A stretch of DNA of 64,000 nt from Cymbidium sinense. Taxonomy: Eukaryota; Streptophyta; Magnoliopsida; Asparagales; Orchidaceae. Position 1 is the first letter of the stretch. The number at the start of each line of letters is the position of its first letter. The stretch lies in NCBI GenBank assembly GCA_021442155.1, contig CM038229.1:99549271-99613270 (forward strand), in the 5' to 3' direction. A program made the translations under genes and the position numbers. A model generated the notes under the pieces. The model had not been told where the DNA came from and did no database searches. It was given only the letters and a program-made list of their open reading frames with translations. Positions 48,462 through 59,539 of this stretch are shown here, piece after piece.

Positions 48462-49869
48462 TCATCACCTCACTTACAAATGTGTAGAATGAAATGCATA
48501 TGAATGTACAAAATATATTAAGTTTAATTTTATGCAGGTATTCAAAGAGCCTATCTCATCTTTTAGACAGTAGGTTAGAGAATTTATGGTCACGATGTTG
48601 CAAAACACCACCTATCTGGCGTCTTTTAGGCGGGTGAGAATAATTTTGGTAAAATTCCGACTAAGGAGGTGCAAAATTTTACTATAAACTTTGGATTTAT
48701 AGAGACAAAAGTAAAAATCTCTTAAGTAATTAAGTGGCCTAAATGAAATTAAAATAAGTTAAAAGGTAATTAAACATTATAATGAAAATGCCGACTAAAG
48801 ACAAATATAAATGAAAATCTTATAAGGTATTTAAAAAAAAAAAAGAAAGATAAGAAGAAGAGGAAGAAGAAAAGGAAAGAGGAATGAATGTACCTATTAC
48901 CAACACTTGAATGAGCTTCTCTAAATCTTCAAAGCAATCAACTAAGAAGTAAATTATAAATAGGAGGGATGGTTAAAATGAATGCTCATCCCCTTCTATT
49001 TATAATGAAGAGAAAGAATCTCCATGTGGGGCCCACCTCACTAAAAACTATGATATGAGGACAAAAAAATGGGAGAAAATCATTTTACAAAGTACATGAA
49101 AGAATATGTTTCCATTCATCTCAAGATAGTCTAAAGCTTAAACCTCAAAATATAAATAATAACTTCTAAGGCAGCGTTATATGCAGATATATCGAGACAA
49201 TTTTATGCGTGCAAAATAAAAGATAAGTTAATTAATTTTAAAGAAAATTTACATTCATAATTAATGTATTGAAATGTTGCGATAGTCAAAATATGCAAGT
49301 GAAATGAATATTGCACAATCACAAGATGAACACATTTCTAACTTATGACATTTAAATGCACACAAATATTCTAAAGACATAAGCCTTACATGCATTACGA
49401 GGCGTCAAATTTCTATTACAGCTTCAAGATTTATGTATATAATGAAATGATATAAATTCAAATGCTTTGAGAAGTGTGCAAGTACTCTCAAGTAACTTAC
49501 GTCTCACGAGAAGCATCTTTGGCCTAGCCTCAATTGCCTTAAAATGTGTAAATTTTATAAATTGCATAAATTCAATGAAATCAAAAATTAAATTCAATTG
49601 GGTCATTTTATCTATATGGTGAAGTCGTGAGTCCCACTTAATCAATCCAATCCTCTTTGCAAAATAGAGTTGACAGGATTGATTCTAAATCAAATGTCCA
49701 ATCACTAAAAATAGAATTTGATTTAACCCCAAAAATGGTTGTGTTGATTGTAGAACCTAGCAGGATATTATATTATTTCAAAGTATTTATGTTAAAATAT
49801 CTCAAATCCAAATTCATGAATACAAGTCACGATCCTTTGTTAGCAAATGAGCAAAGTTGATAAGGTCTA
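48460..49869. other. Unassigned AT-rich region left of Tat-like element
   Basis: No gene is recognised. It contains an inverted repeat at 48,953-49,006. The part from about 49,640 may belong to the 5' LTR, but its match to the 3' LTR side is too weak to be sure. Confidence 0.4.
48953..49006. repeat. Inverted repeat with TATA-like arms
   Basis: ATTATAAATAGGAGGGATG (48,953-48,971) is mirrored by CATCCCCTTCTATTTATAAT (48,987-49,006) across a 15-base loop. Each arm carries TATAAATAG, so it could be a hairpin or a back-to-back TATA arrangement. Confidence 0.7.
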
Positions 49870-50837
49870 CTCAGATAATGGCGTATTGAATGGAGATTTC
49901 ACCAGGAGGATATTTATCATCAAAATGTGCTTACAAATTCAAATCAAATTAACTAAAGTCAAGTATCAAAATGAATGTAAAATCGGATAAATTACTAAGT
50001 TCTAAAATGCTTAAATGAAATTCAATTTGAAAAACTTAAAGTAAAATAACTAACGTCGTCTTTTATTGTTTGTCAAAGGCGACAAATTAAGAAATTCTAG
50101 CTCACAAAGGAGTCAATGTCAAATCAAGTACACAATTATATTCTCTCTCAATCAATCTCATGCCGAACCCGTGTCCTCGACTATGTGACTTGGCCAATAG
50201 GCTCCACATATGATGCTTCTGACCGAGTCCTCGACGGGTGACTTCGCCAAATGACACCATTATATTACGGTCATGACTTTTTTATGCTCTGCTCTCTACC
50301 TTGAGTTGTGAATTATAGAGTGCACTTGATAGGGTAAAAAGCCCTCTGTCATCTAAGGTGGACTTAAGCTTGTCTCCTTTGGTCTACAATGATTTCTTAG
50401 ACAAAGCAACCCATGATGTTGATAAAGATCCTTCTATCGGGTTGACTACCTCCTCTCGACTAAGTAGACTAGAGGCCAACAATGATGGAACCATGAGATC
50501 TAGATCGGGAGCATCATCGTTCTCCCAACCATCCACTTTAAACTAAAGGATAATGAATTTCATAAATTCTAAATTTCAAAACTCCACATCTTTTACTATA
50601 TTTCATGCATTTAGCAATCTAATGACTAGCCTTAATCGAAAGTTCTCTCCCAACATTGAGAGGGGTAATTAACTATAGGTGCTTGCGCTTATAGGAAACC
50701 TAGAACCAAATCTAATGTCTTCACAAAATAAGGCGAAATCTCAAGGTAGTGTCTTATCTGCTATTTCATCTTTTGAAAATTTCATGACACTTTAATTCAC
50801 TCTCTTCATTGAGAGGTCGTGGTGAATTTTGAGCCCA
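49870..50837 (+). repeat. 5' LTR (outer limit approximate)
   Basis: It matches 59,540-60,531. Shared landmarks include GATAATGGCG/GATGATGGCG, AATCTCATGCCG, AAATGACACCATTATATTAC, GACTAAGTAGACTAG, CTTTAATTCACTCTCTTCAT and the end GAGCCCA. It could start as early as about 49,640. Confidence 0.65.
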
Positions 50838-50843
50838 CTGATT

Positions 50844-50860
50844 TGGCGACTCATTTGGGG
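50844..50860 (+). promoter_or_regulatory. Primer-binding site
   Basis: TGGCGACTCATTTGGGG begins with TGG (complement of a tRNA CCA end). It resembles the tRNA-Arg-type primer sites of Tat/Ogre elements (TGGCGACTC...GGGG). It lies six bases after the LTR end. Confidence 0.65.
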
Positions 50861-50895
50861 TGGCGTTCATAAACTTTCCATTAAATCGGATCGTT

Positions 50896-52180
50896 GCAGT
50901 TAAGCAAGCTCCTAGAATGAGATTAGATATTGAAGAACATGTGGTTGTAGAGACTAAAAGCTCATTGAAGTAGGCTTCATCCAGAGAAGTATGTATCTGG
51001 ATAGCCAATATTGTTCCGGTGAGAAAGAAAAATGGTCAAATATGTATATGCATCAATTTTGAGATCTAAATAAAGCATGCCCAAAAGATGACTTTTCACT
51101 TCCAATATCGATTACTAGTGGATAGTACTTCCAATGATATATTCTCATTCATGGACGGATCATCTATAATCAAATCAAGATGGTCCCCGAAGATGAAAAA
51201 TACACATCATTCAGATGCCAATTAGTATATATTGTTATACTGTCATGCCTTGGTTGAAGAATATTGGAGCTACATACCGAGGCTATGACTCGTAGTTTTG
51301 ACGAAGTTGATTCATCGAAGGTAGAATGCTATATTGATGAAATCATCGTTAAAAGTATATATAAAAATCATCTTCACGATCTAAGGATTATATTCAAGAG
51401 AATAAGAAAATATAATCTTAAGATGAATCCCCTCAAATGTGCATTTGGAGTCTCATCTTGAAAATTCCTTGGCTACATCATACCATGAGGAATTGAAATT
51501 AATCCTACAAAAATTAAAGCAATTGTTGAAATGCCACCGAAGAGTTTACGTCATCATCATTACAAGGACAACTCGCATTTATTTGGCATTTTATATCAAA
51601 TCTATCGAGATGCCAACCCTTTGCAAAATTGATGAAGAAGAATGCTTCATTCAAATGGGATAAAAGGTGTCAAGAATCCTTCGATAGCATCAAGAAATAT
51701 CTATTGAACCCACCAATTCTTATAGCACTAATCCAGAAAGCCTCTCATTTTATTTACTACATTAAAAAAATCCCTCGAGCATTGCTTACATAGCACAATG
51801 AAGAAGGCAAAGAAAATGCGTTGTACTATATATCGGTCGAGATTTATAAGAGCTTAGGCAAAGTACTCTCCGATCAGAAGTCTTGCATTGATCTTTCTTG
51901 AAGTTTTGACATTATATGTATCACATAAGATAACACTCATCTTAAAGATCGATCGGTTGAAGTTCTTGATGATAAGACCAACGCGTTGACAAGTCATTTG
52001 GCTAGATGGGCGCTTCTACTCTTCAATTTGACATTACATATATCCCTCAAAAGCGGTGAAGGGGCAGTTACGCGATTTTCTCACATCCTATCGATAAACT
52101 CTCCACAATTTGCGGATGAGCAAATCTTGCTCATCTATGAGAGAGAGGTTGCAAATATAGGAAATGTATTTTGATGGAGC
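50896..52180 (+). pseudogene. Tat-like reverse transcriptase and RNase H, broken
   Basis: RT copies element RNA into DNA and RNase H removes the RNA strand. Visible in order: KQAPRMRLDIEEHVV (50,899), WIANIVPVRKKNGQI (near 51,000), PKDDF-like and FSFMDGSS (near 51,150), then CYIDEIIVKS (51,327-51,356). Next is YNLKMNPLKCAFGVSS (near 51,410-51,461), followed in another frame by FLGYI and IEINPTKIKAIVEMPP. RNase H traces include NEEGKENALYYIS (near 51,797) and LARWALLLF (near 52,001-52,030). The active-site YxDD is YIDE here (51,330-51,341), so the second Asp is replaced. Several frameshifts and stops make it non-functional. Confidence 0.8.
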
Positions 52181-52284
52181 ATCATCAATCAAGCCTCATC
52201 CTCCAAATCTTCCAAAAGTAAGAGGCATGACCTTATTTTTATAACAGGAAGGAGAAATAATGAGACACTCATATGGATTAATTG

Positions 52285-52565
52285 AGCGAACTAATAATGA
52301 GGCGAGTATGAAGAATTAGTAGTAGGCCTTGATGAAGCTATTCTCGGTATAAGGAATTTGCAAATCTTTGGAGATTCTCAATTGGTCATCAATCAAGTCT
52401 TGGGTGTTTATAAGATCAACAAGCTTGAGTTGGCCTATTATCACATATGAGTGCTCGAGTTGATGAAACAAATTCAAAATTTCACATTGACTCGAGTCTC
52501 TCGATCGAGAATGGCAAAACAAATTATTTGGCCAAATTGGCTAAGGAGATGGGGAGTATGAATGA
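52285..52565 (+). pseudogene. Second (archaeal-type) RNase H domain, broken
   Basis: This domain is typical of the Tat lineage and helps separate it from other Ty3/gypsy clades. The plus strand reads YEELVVGLDEAI, then IRNLQIFGDSQLVINQV (GDSQLV at 52,370-52,387, with the catalytic Asp kept). KLELAYYHI and LAKLAKEMG-like sequence follow near 52,530-52,555. One or two shifts break the frame. It sits between RNase H and integrase, as expected. Confidence 0.75.
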
Positions 52566-52619
52566 TGAATATGTGATGAACAATGTATTCACTCGATGAG
52601 TTTTACAACCTACAAATCC

Positions 52620-53990
52620 ATACTCCCAGAGGAGAGAGGTTGTTAAGCATAAGCCAACAGATGCAACGATTCTTCCTTACACTCCATTACAAGAACAAAA
52701 GAAATCAAGTCAAGAGAACTCCAAGTCGAGGAGTTTTCGAAATACAACAATAAACTTTCACGGTAAAGTATTTGATGGGAGACAACCATTCATCGACTAT
52801 TTTAAAGAAGGGAAGTTACCTAGTGGTAAATCATTTGCCTCACAAATAAAGAAAAGAATGCTATGCTATGCATACGTCAATGACACGCTATACCATAGAT
52901 CTTCCGAAAAGATATGGCTATGATGTTTAGGGGTGGATGAAGCTAACAAAGTAATAAGCGAAATTCATGAAGAGTTTTGTGGTGCCTATCGGTCATGTCC
53001 TAAGATGGCAATTAAAATCAAGAGAATGGGATATTATTAGCCATCAATAGTGAAAGATTATATTGATCATGCAAAAGGTGTCACGAATGTTAGGTCCATG
53101 GTAACATCATTCATCAATCTCCAAATTCACTATATCGCGGTAGCATCTTGGTCATTTGAGTGTTGAGGAACAGATATAATCCCTATTGATCATCCATCAT
53201 CGTGGGACATCGATTCATTTTAGCATGACTACTTCTCTAAATGGACTAAAGCTACTCGTTTAAAGAAGTTACTACTAAGCGAGTCCTTGACTTCTTCACC
53301 AATAATGTTGTCTATAGATTTGGGGTGCCGGGATGAATCATTTGGACAATGGTCTAGCTTTCAAGAGTGCAAAGATATACAAATTCGATTGACATAAAAT
53401 CAATTGGCGGTACTCATCAATCTACAATCCAAGGGCTAATGATTTGGTGGAGGCTTTTAATAAAATCTTAGTGAAGTTGCTCAAAATGATTCTCACGAAG
53501 AATAAAGAGAGTGGCATGCTAAAATGATGGAAGCACTATGGGCATATAGAACAACTTACAAAAGCAACCAAGGTCACTCCTTATGCTCTAACATTTAGAG
53601 TTGAAGTTATTACGTCACTAGAAGTTGAGCTATCATCACTTCAAGTAGTCAATTCAATCTTACTCAAGATGAGAATGCTCATCTAAGAATGGAAGAGTTG
53701 GATGCACTTGGAGTTAGACTCAAGCTCAACAAAATTTAGAAATTTATCAGATTTCCAAAGCATTCAATAGTTCGTACTCTCTGACATTCCGGAAAGGTGA
53801 ATTGGTTACGGTGGTGAAGGCCAATCATCCCTCATTGCAAGATCGATGGCAAATTTGAAGCTAAGCGGGAAGGTCCTTACATCATAGAAGGTGGACGAAG
53901 GAGGAGCCTACCAACTTATTGACACGTCAACGGCGATGCCACCAATCAAAGGTCGATATCTCAAGAAATATCATAACGACTATGGATGAG
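52620..53990 (+). pseudogene. Tat-like integrase, broken
   Basis: Integrase inserts the element's DNA copy. HEEFCGAYRSCPKMAIKI (near 52,968) and GYY, then CHEC-like residues near 53,080, correspond to the HHCC zinc domain, with the second His unclear. GTDIIPIDHPSSW and DYFSKWTKATRLK (near 53,170-53,265) carry the first core Asp. RFGVP lies near 53,319. EGPYIIE (near 53,873) and GRYLKKYHNDYG (near 53,950-53,986) mark the C-terminal end. Many stops and small deletions are present. No chromodomain is seen, which fits Tat rather than chromovirus clades. Confidence 0.75.
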
Positions 53991-55740
53991 CATATAAATA
54001 CTTAAATGAATCTCGCATTAGTAAGGCTTTGATGTTAAATACACATGTAATGTCACTTGAAAATTCTCTCATAAAATAAGAATGCATTTCCAAGTTGTTG
54101 AAAGCCCCATTAAGCAGGGAATTTTATATATTTAGCTAAGTTGACATCGGTTCCTCAAGAGAACCTTAGATAAATATATATTATATTTAGAATGAGCTAT
54201 GCTTATTTATATCAAAGAAGTTCAAACTCTAATATATTTTTAAATTAGTGCAATCTCCCTATTATATAGGAGGCATTTTAGGTTTCATAATCAAAGTTGT
54301 TCAATCCTTTCCTATGAAATAGGTGATTTCCTTATATATATACATTGAGTTGACATCGAGCTTTATGTCGAGATCCCTAAATATATCTATAATTGTCATT
54401 ATTAAAGTTGGAGGCTCTTATAAGGACAAAATAATTTATTTTATGCACAAAAGGCAGCCACAAATCTCAAAAAATTTCTCTCCAAGATTCATCAAATTTT
54501 GAAGATCAAGTCAAAAGAACTCTCAATTTTAGAAGCTTCTAAGTTAGAAAAGCATCAACATCTACATCTTCAAGTCTAAGACTCAAACGGGTTCTAAAGA
54601 TCAATCTCAATAAGCCTATAAATGGCCAAGTTGCTAATGCTCTCCTCACTCAACAAGCCGTGAAAAAGGTTGCGTGAAAAGCCCCCATTCGTTGGTGATG
54701 ACCAAACCATCAATCCACCATAGCAAAGTCAAGACTTCGGTATGTTCTAAAGGTCGAACTCAACAAGCTCAAATATGGCGAGTTCGGCTCTTCTCACTCA
54801 ATAAGGCAGTAAGAAAAGGCGCGGTGAAAATGTCTCCGCTCGTCGGTCCAATGATGATAGTTCAATCTCAAACTAGATCCATCTTAGTGATTACAAGTAA
54901 CGTAATCCAACAGATCTTTTACTTGATCGATAGACCAAGATAATCTCGAAACTCTCGTGGCTCAAATCAATCTATAGATTGCGCAAGGTGATATCTCAAT
55001 CTATTACGAAATAATATCAAGCTCAAAGCACATATCAAAGCTAATCTCCTCATCAAGTCCATCAAAGCGAAAGCATAGGATTGATGAATCAATTCCATAG
55101 TTCATACAATGCCAATGGCCTAAAGGAATTTTGTGAATATTTAGTGTTAAAGCACACGCGTTGCTAGATAACTCAACATTGACCTTATATAAATTAGGAA
55201 GGCGGGTCATCTATATATACCCTTCAGAGACTATCAAGGCAACAAGCATGGGATTCATGTATGTACATAAACTTGGTGACAAGTCAATATGGACAAATCG
55301 GTTAGTCCTTTATCAAGTCTGTCAAAGGCTAGGATAGAAGGAATTTTAAATTTGACCAAACACGAAAAATAGATTCCCTAGTGAAGTCCTTCATCAAAAT
55401 AAATAAATTAATTCCTCCATCATCAAACCCAATGCAGCTAGGGTTGGAGGAAACTCAAATATGCAATGACATAAAAGAAATAGATCTTCAACAAAGCCAT
55501 TAAAGTAGATAGTAGATAGTCTAAGAACTCTTATCTATCCAAAAATTCAATTCAAAAATCAATCAAGCGTCATTTAGCATGTTCTAAATAAGGCATCATA
55601 CTAATGACAAATCCTATCAAAGCTCAGTATTGCAATCAAAGCTAAAATGATCCAAGTTATGTGGCCGACCTTAAAAGTCAACCAATTTTCAACAAATGTG
55701 ACTGACTCATGCACGAATCACATTTATGGGGGTGGCATTT
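53991..55740. other. Post-pol untranslated region of Tat-like element, first part
   Basis: No gene is seen. A two-copy tandem repeat of about 155 bp lies at about 54,592-54,900. Units start GTTCTAAAG(A/G)TC, continue CTCACTCAA and end near a GGTGATGACC / GGTCCAATGATG block. The frame at 54,674-54,943 is part of it and not a gene. Confidence 0.5.
54592..54900 (+). repeat. Tandem repeat, ~155 bp x 2
   Basis: Two adjacent diverged units share GTTCTAAAG, CTCAAC/TCAATAAG, TCTCCTCACTCAA/TCTTCTCACTCAA and GTGAAAA. They lie in the post-pol region. Confidence 0.65.
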
Positions 55741-55839
55741 GTTGACCTCCTTATATGTGTCATAAGTCAAGTCAAGCTTATAAATCAATTCGGCGGACTT
55801 GAGGTGATAGTGTGCAAATCGGGCTCAAAATGTATTAGA

Positions 55840-56757
55840 TGCCCAAAATGGTTGAAATGACCTTCAATCAATGAATGGACTTCTCCTCCATGTTTAGAAC
55901 ATTGAAATTGATCAAAATATAAATATTACACAATCTAATGATTAATCGATCAAGCAATTGAGCTATCATCGATGTGTCGGCGTGCATCTCAAGAAGGCGT
56001 GATAATGTTGAACAATCTCCGTTCATAAAATTGATCACATAGTTAGCTTAGAAACATCAAAACTATCAAATGAGTCTATTCACACTCAATTGGATGTCGT
56101 ACAAAGGTCGAATGATCGGAAGTGCGATGCAAATCAAGGCGAAATGCGCTCGACATCGCCAAAATCGAAATGACCTCCGATCGACGCCTTTACCATCACA
56201 TTCAAAATATCAAAACTAGTTAGAATATAAATATTGCACAACTTGATGATCAACCGATCAAGCGATCTAGTCATCAGCGTGCTTATGCGTATATTGAGAT
56301 CGGGAGGCACCGACATAAATCAAAGCGACCTCCGTTCCGCGAAATTGATTATGTTGTTAATTTTGAAACATCGAAATCTATCAAGTAAGACTATTCGCTC
56401 AATTGAGATAGGTCTGTGAAAATTGTTAGAAATAATAATGCGCATTTTGAGTGAAATTGACCCAATTTGACGACTTGAACCATCGACCTCATCACCAAAG
56501 CGGACTATGTCGTTGTTTGGAATATATATTAATTATATAAAAATTTTTCCATAAAATTTATATTAGGATTTATTAAGCACTTAAAATTAATAATATCCTA
56601 TTTAATCTAACCGATCTAATTCCTCAATTCGTTGCCAACTAAAATGCACAATCCATTTAAACTTGGTTTGACTCTCTTGGCTTCTTCCTCCCGCTCTTCC
56701 ATTTGAATGGCTCAATGAAAGCTGCTCCCTCCAATTTCCTCAACTTCAAGCAACCGC
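55840..56757 (+). repeat. Dispersed repeat R, copy 2 (with internal ~310-bp duplication)
   Basis: This is the direct repeat of 44,178-45,080, in the same orientation. It lies inside the post-pol region of the Tat-like element. Similarity ends near CAAGCAACCGC, a few codons into the transit-peptide-like start seen at 45,019. A TGTTGACCTCC sequence about 100 bp upstream (55,743) resembles an LTR start. Confidence 0.75.
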
Positions 56758-56764
56758 TTTTTTT

Positions 56765-57300
56765 GCGGTATGAAGATCTCATTATGCTCAAGAGCTAACA
56801 AGTTTGAAGATCCCGTTATGCTAGAAATTTGGGTTGAAGATCACGCGATGGTAATTAAGACACCGTTATGCTCAATAGAGTTGGCGGAAGGTCGAAGAGC
56901 CCACGATGCGCTATCGGGACGATCTATCAAAATTAGGCGATGGAAGACTTAAATAAAATCAAATAAAAATATTGACGAGCATAAATTGAACTTATTTGAA
57001 AATAATAAATTAAAGAATAAACCTACATATATACTCTTTTTATGCAAGTGTTTGAAGACTCATGTCAAGAACTACGGTAGAAGATCACTCAGTAATCGAA
57101 GACACCAGATTATCTTGATAGAGTGACGGAAGGTCGAATAACCCGTCATCCCCCAGGGGACATGCCAGAGAGGCGCCAAATTTTGGATTGACGGAGACCT
57201 AAATAAGAACAAATAAAAGTGTTGATGAGCTTAAATTAAACTTAAATGAAGATGATAAAGCGAAGTTAAACCTACATATACAAAAATTCTAAAGTCTTTA
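56765..57300 (+). repeat. Tandem repeat, ~280 bp x 2
   Basis: Two diverged units at about 56,765-57,030 and 57,050-57,300 share GAAGATCAC, GGCGGAAGGTCGAAGA/GACGGAAGGTCGAATA, AATAAAA.T.TTGA.GAGC and AAACCTACATATA. There is no coding potential. Confidence 0.65.
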
Positions 57301-57654
57301 AATAAGAATTATTTTGGCAACTTGTTGGCATCATAAATAAGACTTTAATGAACTTGAGAATTTGTCTCTAATAAGAATAAAGTTCAAGTAAAGCTTACGA
57401 TTATCTTGATAGTTGCCTATGAGCAAAAAATGACTTATAGTGGATTTGAAAGCTTATCCTTCAATCGAACAAGGATCAAATATAATCGTTGAGCAAAAGA
57501 ATTTGAATGAGACTTGTGATGAGCTATGAGTTTCTCTGAGCACGAGCTATGTTCCATTGAAACCTAAAGAGCTATGAACTAAATGCAAACAAATAAAAAT
57601 TAATCTAAATAACTAGACAAGCATTGAAATTTACAACAAGCGATTGCACACTTT

Positions 57655-58215
57655 GTAATAGAAGGCGTTAATTAAAACATTCTTAGATACATGTGCTGGA
57701 CATAAAGACTTAAAGTGCAAATTTTAATATCTAAAAAGGCGATTACATGCTAAATTGGAATCAATTAAATATTAATATGAAAAATCTAATAATATATTAG
57801 ATCAATCTATAATCTTCTACGGATTAAGTAACACATCGTGTGAGCGATAGGCATTAATTAAGGAATTCTTAGATACACGCATGTGTTGGACATAAAGATT
57901 TAGAGTGCAAATTTTAATATCAAAGGCTACGCTAAATTGGAATCAATTAAATATTAATCGAAAAATCGATAAGATATTAGATCAATCTATAACATCTTCT
58001 TGGATGCATATCATCAAGAACAAAAGCGTTAATTAAGGTATTCTTAGATACACTGCATGTGCTGGACATAAAGATTTAAAGTGTAAATTTTAATATCTAA
58101 AAGGCTGTTAATTGGAATCAATTAAATATTAATTTACAAAATCTAATAAGATATTAAATCAATATATAACATCTTCTGCCATAGAATGCGTAACACAAAA
58201 TTAGAAGCGGATAGA
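57655..58215 (+). repeat. Tandem repeat, ~180 bp x 3
   Basis: Three units start near 57,662, 57,846 and 58,023. Each contains GTTAATTAA, TTCTTAGATACA, GCTGGACATAAAGA, AATTTTAATATC, TTGGAATCAATTAAATATTAAT and AGATATTAGATCAATCTATAA. A fourth partial unit starts near 58,214. The spacing is satellite-like (177-191 bp). Confidence 0.8.
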
Positions 58216-58424
58216 AGGCGTTGGCTTAAATTCTAAATAGACTTCAAATATATTAATTTTACATAAATTATGGAGCAACTATCACTCAATTCAAGTGCTT
58301 GAGAACTTGTGCAATCATTTGAAAGAAATAAATTCTTGTACAAAATATAAAATAATCATCAATTAAATTTGATCTTTCCAAAATTCATACATGTATTCTA
58401 AATACACCGCATGAGCCCCCACTA

Positions 58425-59400
58425 TGTTAAATGCTTAAACTTAGTAATGCGAGGATCTTTGTCTTGAATTGATTGAGTGCTGGATCAGTTAACAAAACCT
58501 AATGATGTTGTTATAGCTTAATTACGAGAAAATCTCGAAGCTAATTACGTCATTTGGCGGTATAAAACTATCTCCACTCCCTAATGATAACTTGGTTGAT
58601 CGAAGATATCAACTAGAAGTGGTAATCATTATTGTTAAAAAATCTAAGATATTTATATTCAATATCCTTAAATCCAAAATTCTCAAAATATAAATCTAGA
58701 GATCTTCTATTATTAAATTAATAGAGTCGACAATGAAATAATAAACTAAATAATCATGAAGACCTATATCCCCGATGATGGCGAGTTGATTGAAGATATC
58801 AACCGAGGGTAACTATTAACAAAATATTTAAGATATTATATTCAATATTCTCAAATTCAAAATCTTTAAAATATAAATCTAGATCTAATCCTCATTATTA
58901 AATTGATAGAATTGACAAGATCTAAAATAATAAATTAAATAATTTAAACACCGCATGGTTCAAACTATCTTTGAATGCTCAAACTTGGTGTGGGGATATA
59001 GCGGGTTGATTCGTTGGTTATGGTTGGGTGGGGTTAACAAAACCTAATGATGTTGTTATAGCTTTCTCATGAGAAAATCTCGAGAAGCTAATTATCATTT
59101 ATTGTATAACGACTATCTCTAACTCACAATGATAACTTAGTTGATCGAATATATCAACCGGAGGGTAATCATTATTTTTAAAAATATCTAAAATATTTAT
59201 ATCCAATATTCTCAAATTCGGTATCCTCAAAATATAAATCTAAGTCGATTCTCTATTATTAAATTAATAGAGATCAAATAATAAATTAAATGATTTAAAC
59301 ACCGCTGGGCCACACTATCTTTGAATGCTTAAATTTAGTGTCGAGGATGCTTCGTGAGTTGATTCCGGTTTAGTCTTAGGATTAGGTCCAAGTTAACAAA
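58425..59400 (+). repeat. Tandem repeat, two long units plus a partial third
   Basis: Units near 58,430, 58,976 and 59,328 start ATGCTTAAACTTAGT-like. The first two share AACAAAACCTAATGATGTTG, GAGAAAATCTCGA and AATGATAACTTGGTTGATCG. Within the first unit a subsegment (GATATCAAC..., AATATTCTCAAATTC, AAAATATAAATCTAGA) recurs too. It lies directly before the 3' LTR. Confidence 0.7.
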
Positions 59401-59539
59401 ATATAAAATTTATTATAAGAATTTTAACTTAGTAAAATATCGAGAATTACGTCATGTGATAGTAAATCGATCCTCAGTTGGGAAAGCAGTTGACATGATC
59501 TAATGTTCTCAAATATATTTGATTCAATCAATTAATCAC

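Noticed and set aside
44178..56757. Repeat R copies as the two LTRs of one element
   Set aside because: The Tat-like element's 5' LTR lies between them while its 3' LTR lies outside, so the intervals cross rather than nest. R copy 2 sits inside the Tat-like element's post-pol region.
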